Below are positions 45,853 to 56,234 of a stretch of DNA of 64,000 nt, piece after piece. This stretch comes from Chromatiales bacterium. Lineage in GTDB: Bacteria > Pseudomonadota > Gammaproteobacteria > Steroidobacterales > GCA-2729495. Position numbers and translations under genes: made by a program. The notes under the pieces are model-generated. The model was not told where the DNA came from. It did not search any database and saw nothing but the letters and a program-made list of their open reading frames with translations. Numbering within the stretch: position 1 is the first letter of the stretch; the number at the start of each line of letters is the position of its first letter. The stretch is taken from positions 248,001-312,000 of the forward strand of contig JAEUPZ010000033.1 in NCBI GenBank assembly GCA_016789885.1, read 5' to 3'.

Positions 45853-46530
45853 ATGTCCAATGTCCCCAAGCAGATCACGGCGGTTGTCGGCGTGCTGGCT
45901 GGCTGCCTGCTGGCGATGCAGGCCCAGGCCACGCCAATCAACGTAACCGGCTTCGCCTACGGGTCCACCCAGGCCAGCATCGTCAAGCCGACGCCCCCGG
46001 GTCCGGTCACGGTCAACGCCGGCGCCTTCAGTGCGACCATTGGCGGCAATTCCTACGTCGCCTGGTGCGCGGACATCTTCCAGACCATCACGCTGCCGGG
46101 TACGTATGACTTCACCTATGCAGCGGGCAGCAGCGTGTTCAGCGCCGCGGTTAATCAGAAGCTCGGCGTCCTGGCCACCGGTGCCCTTGGCCTCGTCGAC
46201 AACTCCCTGAAGTCCGCTGCCTTCCAGCTGGCGGTGTGGGAGATCCTGTACGAAGGTGTCACGAACCTCGCCCTTGCCTCGGATGACTTCATTGCCACCA
46301 GTGCCGCGGCCGGCGAGGCCCAGTCCTGGCTGAACGAGATCAACGAGGGCTTCTGGACGGCGAACCACTACACCATCGACGTGTGGCAGAGCGGCCGCAC
46401 CCAGGACCTGATCGTGTTCAGGAAGGTTCCGGTGCCAGAGCCCGCGTCGCTCGCGATCCTGGCGATCGGGTTCGTGCTGGTCGCCGTCACGGCAGCCCGG
46501 CAGCGCCGTGGCGCTGCCGACCGTCTCTGA
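45853..46530 (+). CDS. Small PEP-CTERM surface protein, paralogue of the 44569 gene
   Basis: A 225-residue exported protein with signal peptide (ending MQAQA), mature domain and sorting tail VPEPASLAILAIGFVLVAV then RQRR. It shares the domain with its neighbour: YVAWCADIF (Cys72) and SAAFQLAVWEIL (Gln125), 53 residues apart, as well as TGFAYGSTQASIV near the N-terminus. The only other Cys is in the signal peptide. The gene, promoter and downstream repeat are all duplicated features, pointing to local duplication and divergence. Same function prediction: RpoN-dependent, exosortase-anchored surface protein. Confidence 0.85.
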   Translation: MSNVPKQITAVVGVLAGCLLAMQAQATPINVTGFAYGSTQASIVKPTPPGPVTVNAGAFSATIGGNSYVAWCADIFQTITLPGTYDFTYAAGSSVFSAAVNQKLGVLATGALGLVDNSLKSAAFQLAVWEILYEGVTNLALASDDFIATSAAAGEAQSWLNEINEGFWTANHYTIDVWQSGRTQDLIVFRKVPVPEPASLAILAIGFVLVAVTAARQRRGAADRL

Positions 46531-46563
46531 GCAGGACCATCGCGGCCGTGTCACCGGTCTGGC

Positions 46564-46740
46564 GGTAGAAGTAGTCGCTACGACGAGATCTACAAGCACA
46601 GGACTACAAGGCGTCAGCAGCCGGCTCCGCGGGCGGGAATCCTGCCCGGTGGTACAAGAACAAGAACAAGAACCGCCGCTGCTGCAACCGCGGACCCGAG
46701 CCGAAGCCCCGCCCCGTGCGGGGCTTCGCTTTTCCGGGCG
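46564..46740 (+). repeat. Downstream repeat, copy 2 (177 bp) with terminator
   Basis: GGTAGAAGTAG at 46564 then, after a variable stretch, ACTACAAGGCGTCAGCAGCC through to 46740, nearly identical to copy 1. It contains three AACAAG units (two in copy 1) and the same terminator. Confidence 0.88.
46703..46733 (+). terminator. Rho-independent terminator after the second small PEP-CTERM gene
   Basis: Same 10-bp GAAGCCCCGC / GCGGGGCTTC stem with CCCGT loop and GCTTTT tail as at 45665-45695, embedded in repeat copy 2. Confidence 0.88.
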
Positions 46741-46799
46741 CGGCGGGTGCACGGCCACCCCGGCTGGGCTACGCTGGCGGCCCGTCCCGGCCCACCTGC

Positions 46800-48104
46800 T
46801 TGCTCACCCTCCGCCCCAACGACCTGCTGCTCGACCGCACCTACCGGCGGCTGTGGGTCTCGATCCTCATCAGCTCCTTCGGCGGGCAGATCACGCTGCT
46901 GGCCATCCCGCTGACGGCGGCAGTGCTGCTGCACGCCACGCCCACCGAGATGGGGGCGCTGACGGCCATCGAAGTGTCAGCCTTCCTGCTGTTCTCGCTG
47001 CCGGCCGGGGTCTGGCTCGACCGCGTGCGCAAGGTGCCGGTCTACGTGGCCGGCGAGACCATCATGGCGCTGGGCGTCGCGAGCGTTGCTGCGGCCTACT
47101 GGCTCGACCTGCTGACCATGCGGTGGCTCTACGTCGTCGGTTTCCTGATCGGCATCGTGCACACCGTGGCGGGCACGGCGGCGCAGATCGTGCTGACCCA
47201 GATCGTGCCGCGGGAGCGCCTGGTCGAGGCCCACGCCAAGAACGCGCTCGCGAACTCCACGGCCGAGGTGGCCGGCCCCGGTGCAGCCGGGGCACTGATC
47301 CGGGTTTTTGGCGCCCCGTTCGCCCTGGTGGCCGACGCGCTGCTGCTCGCGGTCTCGGCCCTGATCCTGCGGGGCCTGCGCATCCACGAGGAACTGGCCG
47401 CCGTGCCCACGGGCTTCGTGAGCTCGCTGCGGACGGGGCTCGGCTTCGTCACGGGCACGCCCCTGCTCGTGACGATGGCCGTCTGCGTCGGCATCTGGCA
47501 ACTGGGTCACCACGCCGCCGTGGTGGTGCAGATCCTCTACGCCACGCGCACCCTGGGACTCGATCCCGGCAGTGTCGGTCTCGCCTACGTGGCGCTGGGC
47601 TGCGGCACCGTGCTGACGGCGCTCTTCGGCAACCGGATCGTGCGGCGCATCGGTCCCGGCCCGGGCCTCGTGGCCGGCTTTGCGGTCTGCGGCACCGGCT
47701 GGCTGCTGGCGGCGGCAGCGCCCGCGGGCACGGCCGGGCTCGTGGCCTTCGTCGCCATGCTGACGCTGTTCGGCGCCGGCGGGTCGCTGGTGTTCATCAA
47801 CTTCCTCGCGCTGCGCCAGTCGGTGACGCCGGCGCCGCTGCTGGGACGCATGACCAGCACCATGCGCTGGCTGATCCTGCTGCCGGCGGGGCCCGGCGCG
47901 CTGCTTGGGGGCTACATCGGCGAGCACGTGGGGCTGCGGGCGACGCTGGCCTTCGCCGGCGTGACGACCCTGGCCATGGCGGCCATTGCCTGGCGGCAGC
48001 CCCTGCTGCGGAGCCTGCGCACCCTGCCGCAGCCGGCGGCTGCACCCGTCCCACGGGACCCGGTGCAGGTCGCCGAGAGCCAGCCCGGCGAGTACAGCCC
48101 CTGA
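46800..48104 (+). CDS. MFS transporter, EntS/MFS_3-like
   Basis: A 434-residue protein with about twelve membrane helices, starting provisionally at TTG 46800 (LLTLRPNDLLLDRTYRRLWV). Diagnostic parts are RLWVSILISSFGGQITLLAIPLTA, GVWLDRVRKVPVYVAGE and a TM5-like ANSTAEVAGPGAAG. This is the pattern of the EntS-type / drug exporter MFS group (for example enterobactin exporter relatives). No ATG or GTG with a ribosome site is visible, so the start is uncertain. It is unrelated to the neighbouring PEP-CTERM genes as far as I can see. Confidence 0.8.
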   Translation: MLTLRPNDLLLDRTYRRLWVSILISSFGGQITLLAIPLTAAVLLHATPTEMGALTAIEVSAFLLFSLPAGVWLDRVRKVPVYVAGETIMALGVASVAAAYWLDLLTMRWLYVVGFLIGIVHTVAGTAAQIVLTQIVPRERLVEAHAKNALANSTAEVAGPGAAGALIRVFGAPFALVADALLLAVSALILRGLRIHEELAAVPTGFVSSLRTGLGFVTGTPLLVTMAVCVGIWQLGHHAAVVVQILYATRTLGLDPGSVGLAYVALGCGTVLTALFGNRIVRRIGPGPGLVAGFAVCGTGWLLAAAAPAGTAGLVAFVAMLTLFGAGGSLVFINFLALRQSVTPAPLLGRMTSTMRWLILLPAGPGALLGGYIGEHVGLRATLAFAGVTTLAMAAIAWRQPLLRSLRTLPQPAAAPVPRDPVQVAESQPGEYSP

Positions 48105-48114
48105 GGGCAGCGGT

Positions 48115-49170
48115 TCAGTCGGCGAGCGGGCCGGCGAACCGCCAGGCCAGTTCGGCCCCGGCGTGGAACGGCACCACCGGCGCTGCCCCGGCGTCGATCC
48201 GTTCCGGCACCCGCAGCGGCGCCCGCTCGAGCACGACCCGCCCGTCGTTGACGGGCAGCCCGTAGAACGCCGGTCCGTGCAGCGACGCGAAGGCCTCGAG
48301 CCGGTCGAGGGCGCCTTCCTCCTCGAATACCTTCGCGTAGCTCTCGAGCGCCACCGGGGCGTTGAAGATGCCGGCGCAGCCGCAGGCCGACTCCTTGTCG
48401 CCGATGGCATGGGGCGCCGAGTCGGTGCCGAGGAAGAACTTCGGGTTGCCCGAGACGGCTGCCTGCCGCAGGGCCAGCCGGTGTGGCTCGCGCTTGGCCA
48501 CCGGCAGGCAGAACATGTGGGGGCGGATGCCGCCGTCGAACATGGCGTTGCGGTTGATCTCGAGGTGGTGCGGCGTGATCGTGGCGGCGACGTTGGGCCC
48601 GGCGGCGGTCACGAAGTCGACGGCCTGGCGGGTGGTGATGTGCTCGAAGACGACGCGCAGCCGCGGGAACCGCGCCAGGGTGGGCTTCAGTACCCGCTCG
48701 ATGAATTCCGCCTCGCGGTCGAAGACGTCGACGTGCCGCTCGGTCACCTCACCGTGCACCAGCAGCGGCATGCCGATGGACTGCAGGCGCTCGAGCACCG
48801 CGTCGATGCGGCGGATGTCCGTGACGCCGGCCGCCGAGTTCGTGGTCGCGTTGGCCGGGTACAGCTTGCAGGCCGTGAAGACGCCCGCGCGGAAGCCGCG
48901 CTCGATCTCGGCGGCTTCGGTGGTGTCGGTCAGGTAGGCCGTCATCAGCGGCGTGAAGCGCAGCCCCGGCTCGACGGCGGCGAGGATCCGGTCCCGGTAG
49001 GCAGCGGCGGCCGCCACCGTCGTGACCGGCGGCTTCAGGTTCGGCATGACGATGGCCCGGGCGAACTGGCGGGCCGTGTGGTTGACGACGCCGGCGAGCA
49101 TCGCGCCGTCGCGCAGGTGCACGTGCCAGTCGTCGGGGCGGCGGAGGATCAGTCGCTCGGGCGGGCTCAT
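48115..49170 (-). CDS. pyrC: Dihydroorotase, class II
   Basis: Cyclises N-carbamoyl-aspartate to dihydroorotate in pyrimidine synthesis. At 351 residues it is close to E. coli PyrC (348). The metal ligands are the HxH of [10 protein letters not shown], the carboxylated Lys in [16 protein letters not shown], His residues in VHGEVT and FEHITT, and the Asp of [13 protein letters not shown] 49170 (MSPPERL) is taken as start. Its gene ends 10 bp from the convergent MFS gene and starts divergent from the Tat-signal dehydrogenase gene. Confidence 0.96.
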   Translation of the reverse strand: MSPPERLILRRPDDWHVHLRDGAMLAGVVNHTARQFARAIVMPNLKPPVTTVAAAAAYRDRILAAVEPGLRFTPLMTAYLTDTTEAAEIERGFRAGVFTACKLYPANATTNSAAGVTDIRRIDAVLERLQSIGMPLLVHGEVTERHVDVFDREAEFIERVLKPTLARFPRLRVVFEHITTRQAVDFVTAAGPNVAATITPHHLEINRNAMFDGGIRPHMFCLPVAKREPHRLALRQAAVSGNPKFFLGTDSAPHAIGDKESACGCAGIFNAPVALESYAKVFEEEGALDRLEAFASLHGPAFYGLPVNDGRVVLERAPLRVPERIDAGAAPVVPFHAGAELAWRFAGPLAD

Positions 49171-49177
49171 GGGGCAG

Positions 49178-49207
49178 GACAATGGTGCCGGGGGAGCGGC
49201 CATTGTC
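49178..49207. promoter_or_regulatory. Inverted repeat between pyrC and the divergent dehydrogenase
   Basis: GACAATGG-N14-CCATTGTC, perfect 8-bp arms, 8 bp upstream of the pyrC start codon and 68 bp before the dehydrogenase start. A TATACT at 49236-49241 could be a -10 for the latter but has no clear -35. It could be an operator for either gene. Confidence 0.5.
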
Positions 49208-49274
49208 GCCCATCTGCGGTGGCCGGTCCTGCTTCTATACTCGGGCCAGCCCCTCGCACCGCACGGAGCCCGCC

Positions 49275-50387
49275 ATGGTCAATCGTCGTGAACTGATCGC
49301 TGCCGCAGGCCTGGCGGCGGCTGCCGCCGGCCCGGCGCTCGCGGCCGGCCAGACCGCACCGGTCCGCGGCAAGTCCCGGGCCTGGCGCATCGGCACCCCG
49401 CCGTCCATCGCCAACCTGACGCTGGTCAGCCGCGACACGCCGGAGCCCGGCCCGGGCCAGGTGCTGGTCAAGGTGGTGGCGTCGTCGATCAACGCCCGGG
49501 ACCGCGGGATCGTCGCGGGCATCTTCGCCATCGGCGCCAACAAGGCGTCCATCCCCCTGAGCGAGGGCGCCGGCGAGGTGGAGGCGCTGGGCCCCGGGGT
49601 CACGAACGTGAAGGTCGGCGACCGGGTGGCCTGCTGCCACTTCCCGACCTGGTTCGACGGGCGCTGGAGCCCGACGGTCTACGAGAGCGACATCGGGAAC
49701 ACCCTCGACGGCTGGCTCGCCGAGTACGCGCTGCTGCCGGCCCAGGGCCTGGTGGTGCTGCCGGCGGCCGTGAGCTTCGAAAGCGCCGCGACGCTGGCCT
49801 CGTCCGGGGTCACGGCCTGGCACGCGCTCTACGAGGTGGCGCGCCTGCGCCCCGGGCAGACGGTGCTGACCCTGGGCACCGGTGGTGTCTCGACCATCGG
49901 CCTGCAGCTCGCCAGGGCCAGCGGCGCGCGGGTCGTCGTCACGTCGTCGCGCGACGACAAGCTCGCCCGGCTGCGCGAGCTCGGCGCCGACTTCACCGTG
50001 AACTATCGCGCTGAGCCCGAGTGGGGCAAGCGGGTCCTGGAGATGACCGGCGGCGTCGACGTGGTCCTCGAGAACGTCGGCCGCCCGACGCTCGACCAGT
50101 CGATGGAGGCCTGCGCGCCCGGCGCCTTCATCGTGATGATCGGCACGGGGCCCCTGCCGCAGCAGCTGCCGAAGATGCCGGGGTTCTACACGAAGAACCT
50201 GACCATGAAGGCCATCAGCAACGGCAGCGTGCGGATGTTCGCCGACCTGCTGGCCGGGATGGCTGCCGCCGGCATCGAGCCCGTCATCGAGAAGACCTTC
50301 GCCTTCGACGACGCCATTGCGGCGTTCCGCGAAATGGAGGCCGGCGACCACGTCGGCAAGGTGCTGATCCGGCACGGGGCCGGTTGA
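49275..50387 (+). CDS. Medium-chain dehydrogenase/quinone-reductase-like protein with a Tat-type signal
   Basis: A 370-residue MDR-superfamily protein. The N-terminus [19 protein letters not shown] is a twin-arginine-type signal ending ALAAGQ. The MDR body follows: [22 protein letters not shown], then the Rossmann dinucleotide site [28 protein letters not shown]. The Cys-His ligands of the catalytic zinc are absent, as in quinone oxidoreductases. A Tat-exported NAD(P)-type enzyme is unusual since these cofactors are scarce in the periplasm; the signal-like segment may have another meaning. Confidence 0.84.
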   Translation: MVNRRELIAAAGLAAAAAGPALAAGQTAPVRGKSRAWRIGTPPSIANLTLVSRDTPEPGPGQVLVKVVASSINARDRGIVAGIFAIGANKASIPLSEGAGEVEALGPGVTNVKVGDRVACCHFPTWFDGRWSPTVYESDIGNTLDGWLAEYALLPAQGLVVLPAAVSFESAATLASSGVTAWHALYEVARLRPGQTVLTLGTGGVSTIGLQLARASGARVVVTSSRDDKLARLRELGADFTVNYRAEPEWGKRVLEMTGGVDVVLENVGRPTLDQSMEACAPGAFIVMIGTGPLPQQLPKMPGFYTKNLTMKAISNGSVRMFADLLAGMAAAGIEPVIEKTFAFDDAIAAFREMEAGDHVGKVLIRHGAG

Positions 50388-50437
50388 GCGGACCGGAGGC
50401 AGTCCGGTCAGGACGGACCGCGTCAGCCAGCGTCCGT

Positions 50438-51073
50438 TCAGTACTCCACCGGCACCGGGTCGAGGCTGCGCCACAGGTACCACGTGGCGACGCTGCGCCA
50501 CGGTGCCCAGGCCCCGGCGAGGGCCACTACCTTGCGCCGGCCCTCGCCCCGCAGCAGTTGCGCGGCCTCGGCGCCGTCGAAATAGTAGAGCCCGATGGCC
50601 CGCAGCAGCCCGATGTCATCGAGCGGCAGCACGTCCGGCCGCAGCAGGTTGAATATCAGGAACATCTCGACGGTCCAGCGGCCGATGCCGCGCACCTCGG
50701 TCAGTTCCGCGATGACGGCCTCGTCGTCCATGGTGGCGAAGCGCGCCGGGTCGATGCGGCCCGAGGCGAAGTGCGTGGCGAGGTCCTTGAGGTATTCCAC
50801 CTTGCGGGCCGAGAGGCCGCAGCGGCGCAGCGTCGCCGGCCGCGTGCGCGCCAGCGTCGCCGGCGCGATGGTGCAGGTGCCGGCCAGGCGGCCCCACACG
50901 GCATCGGCCGCCTTGACCGAGATCTGCTGGCCGACGATGGACCGCGCCAGCGTCGCGAAGGGGTCGCCGCGCGAGGCCAGCGCCACGCCGGGATGGGCGC
51001 GGATGATCCCGGCCAGCACCGGGTCGCGGCGCACGAGCGTGCGCCGGGCCTTGTCCCAGAAGTCGGGCTTCAC
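50438..51073 (-). CDS. AlkA-type DNA-3-methyladenine glycosylase (HhH-GPD)
   Basis: A 211-residue helix-hairpin-helix glycosylase: SIVGQQISVKAADAVWGRL at ~45-63, the HhH EVRGIGRWTVEMFLIF at ~126-141 and the catalytic Asp pair LPLDDIG at 151-153. It excises alkylated bases. There is no methyltransferase (Ada) domain. It starts at GTG 51073, overlapping the TGA of the haem protein gene (GTGA), so the two are coupled. Confidence 0.9.
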   Translation of the reverse strand: MKPDFWDKARRTLVRRDPVLAGIIRAHPGVALASRGDPFATLARSIVGQQISVKAADAVWGRLAGTCTIAPATLARTRPATLRRCGLSARKVEYLKDLATHFASGRIDPARFATMDDEAVIAELTEVRGIGRWTVEMFLIFNLLRPDVLPLDDIGLLRAIGLYYFDGAEAAQLLRGEGRRKVVALAGAWAPWRSVATWYLWRSLDPVPVEY

Positions 51074-51666
51074 GGTGGGGCGAGGGCCGCAGGCTCGAAC
51101 TCCACCCAGAAGACGCCGCGCAGGTCGGCGGGCGCAAAGCCCGTGGCCTGGTCCGCGGGATACAGCGCGGCGATGCGCGCCTGCACGGCCGGTGCGAGCG
51201 TGGCGCCATGGCAGGTGACGCACATCGGCTGCAGGACGATGGGCTCGACGTAGCCGATGCCACCACCGGACAGCGCCACGGCCCGGGGTGCTGCGGTGGC
51301 GGGTGTCGTGATGAAACCGTCGAGGAGCGGCTGCACCCACGGGCGCGGGGCGTTGGCCGGGTTGCGCAGCCGGTGGCTGCTGCGCCCCACGGTCACGCCC
51401 GGCCCGCCGCTGGCGGTGGCGATGGCGGGTGCCTCGACGCGGCAGGCGTCGATGGCCCGGTCCGGGCCCTCGGCGAGGCCTGCCTGCAGGGCGGCCATGA
51501 GGCGCGACTTGAACGGCGCCACGGTGTCGCGGCCGCGGGCGATCCAGGTGGCCTCGTCCGCAGCGGACAGGGCCCGCGGTGGCGGCGCGCTGGTGCCGCG
51601 ACCGGTGGCGGTGCACCCGGCTGCGAGCATCAGTATCGGCAGCCAGCCGTTCGCAGCAACGTTCAT
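51070..51666 (-). CDS. Haem c lipoprotein, DUF3365/Tll0287-like
   Basis: A 198-residue lipoprotein: lipobox LAAGC with Cys18, then a helical sensor-like domain (residues ~40-145) and one covalent haem c site CVTCH at 149-153 (QPMCVTCHGATLAP). The order fits the DUF3365 / Tll0287-like family of periplasmic haem proteins, often signal or redox sensors. Translation is coupled to the AlkA-type gene downstream, an odd pairing. Confidence 0.85.
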   Translation of the reverse strand: MNVAANGWLPILMLAAGCTATGRGTSAPPPRALSAADEATWIARGRDTVAPFKSRLMAALQAGLAEGPDRAIDACRVEAPAIATASGGPGVTVGRSSHRLRNPANAPRPWVQPLLDGFITTPATAAPRAVALSGGGIGYVEPIVLQPMCVTCHGATLAPAVQARIAALYPADQATGFAPADLRGVFWVEFEPAALAPP

Positions 51667-51710
51667 GGCAGTCGCAACCTCGGGTGAAGCGGGCAGGGAC
51701 CCGATCGTAA

Positions 51711-53864
<2,154 letters not shown>

Positions 53865-53888
53865 GCAGCACCGGCGCCGGGTAGCCGG

Positions 53889-55376
53889 TCACGCTCCGGC
53901 GTCGACCAGCAGCTTCGCCGCCGCGAGGCGCCCCGACAGCGCCGCCATGGGCACGCCGGGGCCGGGATGCACCGAGCCGCCGGCCAGGTAGAGCCCGGGT
54001 ACGCGCGTCCAGGCGGCGCCCCGGCGGAAGACGCCCACGGCGCCGCGGGCGGCCGGGCCGTACAGCGCACCGCCGCTGGCGGGGAAGAGGCGCGCGAAGC
54101 CCGTCGGTGTCGTCGCGATGCCGGGCCCCGTGTCGTCGACGTCGAGGCCGCAGTCCCGCAGCAGGGCCAGGGCCCGGGCCCGGTACTCCGGCAGCGCGGC
54201 GTCGAAGTCGTGCCGGTCCCCGTCGGGTGGCGCGTTGATCAGCACGAGCAGGCGCTCCGGCCCCGCCGGCACCGTGCCATGGCCCCGGTCCTGGGCGCAG
54301 ACGTAGACGGTCGGCCGCTGCGGGACTTCGCGGTGCCCGAAGATCGCTGCGAACTCGCCGAGGTAGTCGTCGGCGAAGAACACGTTGTGGTGCTCCAGCG
54401 CGAAGCCCCGCGTCGTGGCCTTCAGGCACCAGGTGATGGCCGACAGCGACCGTTCGTGGCGGGGCGTGCGGCGCGCGGCGCCGCGCACCGCGTCGCCGAG
54501 CAGGCCGTCGCCGAGGGCCGAGATGTCGCCGTTGAACACCACTGCGTCGGCCGGCAGCCGTTCGCCGCCGTCGAGTTCGACGCCGGCGACGCGGCCGCCC
54601 GCCACGACGATGCGGGCCACGCCGGTGCCGTAGCGGTACTCCGCGCCGTGCCGGGCACCGAGCCGCTGCAGCGCGTCGGCGACGCGACGCATGCCACCGT
54701 CGACGAGCCAGACGCCCTCGCGCTCGACGTGCGCCACGACCATCAGCGCCGCCGGGGCGAAGGCTGGTGACGAGCCCACGTAGGTGGCGTAGCGCCCGAA
54801 GAGCTGCCGCAGGCGCGGATCGCGGAAGTGCTGGCCCAGCGCCGTCCACAGCGTCGTGAGGGGTGCCGTCCGCAGCAGGCGGTCGATGTGCAGCCAGCCG
54901 ACGCGTGCACCGAGGGACCACGGGTTCGGCCGCTGGGCCGCCATCAGCGCCGGGCGCAGGGTCGCGTACATGTCGGCGCCCCGGGCGCAGAAGTCGCGGT
55001 AGGCCTGCGCCTCGGTACTGCCCGCGAAGCGGCCGATGGCATCGACGGTACGCTCGATGTCGCCGTAGAGGTCGAGTTGTCCCCCCAAGGCCCAGGCGTG
55101 GCGGGCCAGCACCGCCGCCGGCGTCAGTGCCAGCTCGTCGCCGAGCGTGGTGCCGGCGTCGGCGAACAGCGACTCGAAGACCCAGCGCATGGTGAAGACG
55201 GTGGGCCCGGCATCGATGCCGGCGCCGTCCACCCTCAGCTGCCGGATCTTGCCGCCGGGCCCGGCGGCCCGGTCGACGACGGTGACGGCGCAGCCCTGCC
55301 GCGCCAGGTCTGCGGCGGCCGTCAGGCCGCCGACACCGGCGCCGACCACGACGACGCGCTGCGTCCGCCCTGCCAT
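53889..55376 (-). CDS. CrtI/CrtD-type carotenoid desaturase-like FAD oxidoreductase
   Basis: A 495-residue amine-oxidase-type FAD protein of the phytoene desaturase family. The N-terminal VVVVGAGVGGLTAAADLARQG Rossmann motif and GPGGKIRQL, and the C-terminal TRVPGLYLAGGSVHPGPGVPMA, are characteristic. Among carotenoid enzymes it is closest in length and pattern to CrtD (hydroxyneurosporene/methoxyneurosporene desaturase), but it could act on another polyene. It is cotranscribed 11 bp after the DUF2306-like gene. Confidence 0.86.
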   Translation of the reverse strand: MAGRTQRVVVVGAGVGGLTAAADLARQGCAVTVVDRAAGPGGKIRQLRVDGAGIDAGPTVFTMRWVFESLFADAGTTLGDELALTPAAVLARHAWALGGQLDLYGDIERTVDAIGRFAGSTEAQAYRDFCARGADMYATLRPALMAAQRPNPWSLGARVGWLHIDRLLRTAPLTTLWTALGQHFRDPRLRQLFGRYATYVGSSPAFAPAALMVVAHVEREGVWLVDGGMRRVADALQRLGARHGAEYRYGTGVARIVVAGGRVAGVELDGGERLPADAVVFNGDISALGDGLLGDAVRGAARRTPRHERSLSAITWCLKATTRGFALEHHNVFFADDYLGEFAAIFGHREVPQRPTVYVCAQDRGHGTVPAGPERLLVLINAPPDGDRHDFDAALPEYRARALALLRDCGLDVDDTGPGIATTPTGFARLFPASGGALYGPAARGAVGVFRRGAAWTRVPGLYLAGGSVHPGPGVPMAALSGRLAAAKLLVDAGA

Positions 55377-55387
55377 GGCGCCCGCTG

Positions 55388-56137
55388 TCAGGACGCGACC
55401 GGTGCGGCGGACCGGCTGGCCGCGTACTGCCGCAGCACCCGCCGGCGGTGGACGACGATCAGCGTCAGGCCCACGATGAGCGGAATCGCCCACAGCACCG
55501 GGTTCAGCGCCAGGAAGGGCGCCACGCGCACGGCGCCGAAGGCGAAGAACGCCGTGTAGACCGAGATGCCGGCACCGACGAGGGCCTTGATGTGCTCGCG
55601 CAGCCACAGGGTCGGCCCGGGATCGTCCTGCCGCAGGAAGTGCCAGTTGGTGCCCACGGTGGCGAAGCCGATGACGGCCATGCCGGCGAGCAGCGGGACG
55701 CCGGCCCGCCATGCCTGCACGGCGCAGTTGACGGCCGCCGCCAGCACCAGCCACTGCAGCGCCTGGTTCCGCCACTCGCGGTTCAGGTGATGCCGCCGGC
55801 CGTTGCGCACCGCGAGCCAGCCGTACCACGTCAGGTTGATGGTCAGTATGGCCAGGTACAGCATCATCCAGCCGAAGACCGCGCGGATCAGCGCCGGATC
55901 ACGGAAGTCGGGATGCTCGGCGAGGTGCGGGTGGGTGCCGAGCGGATCGATGAGCGTCGTCGTCGACAGGCCGATGGCCGCACAGCCCACGGCCAGCATG
56001 CACCGGTTGAACACGCGCCCCCAGCGGCGGTGGTTCGGGCTGCCCTTGCGGCCGGCCACGGGAACCCAGAAGGCGATGATGCCCGTCGCGCCGGCGATGA
56101 TGTGGATCGCGAGGAATACCTGGAAGGCCAGCAGCAT
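55388..56137 (-). CDS. DUF2306-like membrane protein
   Basis: A 249-residue, about seven-helix protein beginning at ATG 56137 with GGGGGAG upstream. The opening FLAIHIIAGATGIIAFWVPV and GRKGSPNHRRWGRVFNRCM are the DUF2306 pattern. Function unknown. It is divergent from the P450 gene and cotranscribed with the desaturase. Confidence 0.8.
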   Translation of the reverse strand: MLLAFQVFLAIHIIAGATGIIAFWVPVAGRKGSPNHRRWGRVFNRCMLAVGCAAIGLSTTTLIDPLGTHPHLAEHPDFRDPALIRAVFGWMMLYLAILTINLTWYGWLAVRNGRRHHLNREWRNQALQWLVLAAAVNCAVQAWRAGVPLLAGMAVIGFATVGTNWHFLRQDDPGPTLWLREHIKALVGAGISVYTAFFAFGAVRVAPFLALNPVLWAIPLIVGLTLIVVHRRRVLRQYAASRSAAPVAS

Positions 56138-56234
56138 CACCGCTCCCCCGCACGGCATGGCGGGACCACTGCCGCCCTGCGGCCGGTCCTTGCGGCCGCA
56201 GTATATGCTAGCGCCGCCTGCCGGAATCCAGCGC

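Noticed and set aside
45547-46740. Repeat pair as a diversity-generating retroelement (template/variable repeats)
   Set aside because: No reverse transcriptase nearby, and the differences between the copies are not confined to adenines.
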